The position numbers and the translations under genes are program-made. The notes under the pieces were generated by a model. It searched no databases. It saw only the letters and a list, made by a program, of their open reading frames with translations, and was not told the DNA's origin. Shown here piece after piece: positions 30,688 to 31,136 of a DNA stretch of 31,136 nucleotides (the first letter of the stretch is position 1; each line of letters starts with the position of its first letter). This stretch comes from Acidobacteriota bacterium (GTDB taxonomy: Bacteria > Acidobacteriota > Terriglobia > Terriglobales > Acidobacteriaceae). Location of the stretch: positions 1-31,136 of the forward strand of contig JAJZDL010000005.1 in the NCBI GenBank assembly GCA_021851465.1. The letters are read 5' to 3'.

Positions 30688-31136
30688 CAGAGGCCCTGGG
30701 CCGATCTGGCGGTCTGCGTGAAGTCCGGCGCAAGCGCTGCGGCGGCGGCGACCTCGCTGGCCGCGCCGGTGGCGTCGCCACTGGCAGCGAGCAGGCGGCT
30801 GAGCTGCAGGTGGACCTTGAATGCGGGGGCCGCGTCGGAGAGTGCGTGCGAGCTGAGGTAGTCGCGCAGGCAGCGAATGGCGAGGCCGGGGTCTCGATTG
30901 GCTGCGGTGAGGATGCTGGCCGCATCCACCAGCGCGGGGCCGTGATTGCGGTCCAGGGCAAGAGCGGATTTTACGGCCGCGACGGCATCGTCGGGGCGCG
31001 CGTGGGTCTGGTAGAACTGGGCGAGATCGATCCATGCCTCGGGCGAGCGATCGGCTGCTATGGCCTGTTTGAACTCGGATTCCGCGGTGGGCAGGTTGTT
31101 GTCCGACACCGCAATGCGAGCCAGCAGACGATGCGC
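30687..31136 (-). CDS. TPR-repeat protein, N-terminal part beyond the window
   Basis: The last 149 residues of a protein whose frame remains open to the right edge of the window, so its start is not seen. An in-frame GTG at 31109 is probably internal, because the nine codons before it (AHRLLARIA) continue the helical repeat. The visible part holds three to four TPR-type helix pairs: EAWIDLAQFYQTHARPDDAV, SALALDRNHGPALVDAASIL, HLQLSRLLAASGDATGAASE and AAALAPDFTQTA. TPR proteins are scaffolds; its partner and location are unknown. It lies directly upstream of the TolC-like gene, with a one-base stop/start overlap, so the two are probably one operon. Confidence 0.8.
   Translation of the reverse strand, partial: AHRLLARIAVSDNNLPTAESEFKQAIAADRSPEAWIDLAQFYQTHARPDDAVAAVKSALALDRNHGPALVDAASILTAANRDPGLAIRCLRDYLSSHALSDAAPAFKVHLQLSRLLAASGDATGAASEVAAAAALAPDFTQTARSAQGL

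Overview
The window looks like a chromosomal segment of a Gram-negative, GC-rich bacterium, most likely an acidobacterium of the Terriglobia (Granulicella, Edaphobacter or Terriglobus-like). This is an inference. It rests on high GC, a lipid A gene (lpxB), a TolC-type outer-membrane channel, the hopanoid gene hpnJ, many secreted glycosidases and metallopeptidase-like proteins, and dispersed copies of a short repeat whose core reads TTGTCATTCTGAGCGCAGCG. No tRNA, rRNA, CRISPR array, phage or intact transposase was seen.

Layout, left to right. 1-2044: a small thioredoxin-fold protein and the protease-chaperone ATPase HslU. 2066-2104: a strong hairpin between convergent genes. 2109-3425 (-): a Tat-exported GH43 glycosidase. 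3661-7064: a CusF-SCO fusion lipoprotein, a small membrane protein and an MsbA-like ABC exporter. 7112-8125: a DlgD-type dehydrogenase. 8126-8630: unexplained non-coding DNA. 8631-9026 (-): MscL. 9229-12675 (-): a secreted M1-peptidase-like protein with a destroyed zinc site, and lpxB, whose 5' end has no ATG, GTG or TTG start. 12808-13536: an orphan exported barrel-like protein. 13637-14899 (-): an M20-type amidohydrolase. 14983-16695: an MFS exporter.

17066-22345 (-) holds a compact chemosensory cluster, cheA-cheW-cheY-cheB-cheR. cheA/cheW and cheW/cheY share ATGA junctions and cheB/cheR overlap by 14 bases; there is no receptor gene. Two same-orientation copies of a roughly 125-143 bp mobile-element-like repeat bracket it (16851-16975 and 22491-22633). 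The right copy has terminal inverted repeats and a 9-bp target duplication.

22779-24026: a CNT nucleoside transporter. 24088-26344: a ParD/ParE toxin-antitoxin pair whose toxin stop overlaps the start of a secreted GH35-like glycosidase. 26353-26568 (-): a small Ala/His-rich protein. 26747-29151: the hopanoid radical-SAM enzyme HpnJ followed by two overlapping genes for 4-TM half-transporters. 29158-31136 (-): a TolC-family channel and the end of a TPR protein that continues beyond the window.

Most of this is cell-envelope work: lipid A, hopanoid decoration, osmotic release, export and extracellular sugar cleavage, with a signalling module in the middle. I did not find a wholly new defence or mobile system. 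The observations most worth checking are the lpxB start, the dead M1 protein, the repeat elements around the che cluster, the toxin-antitoxin/glycosidase coupling and the HpnJ-linked half-transporter pair.
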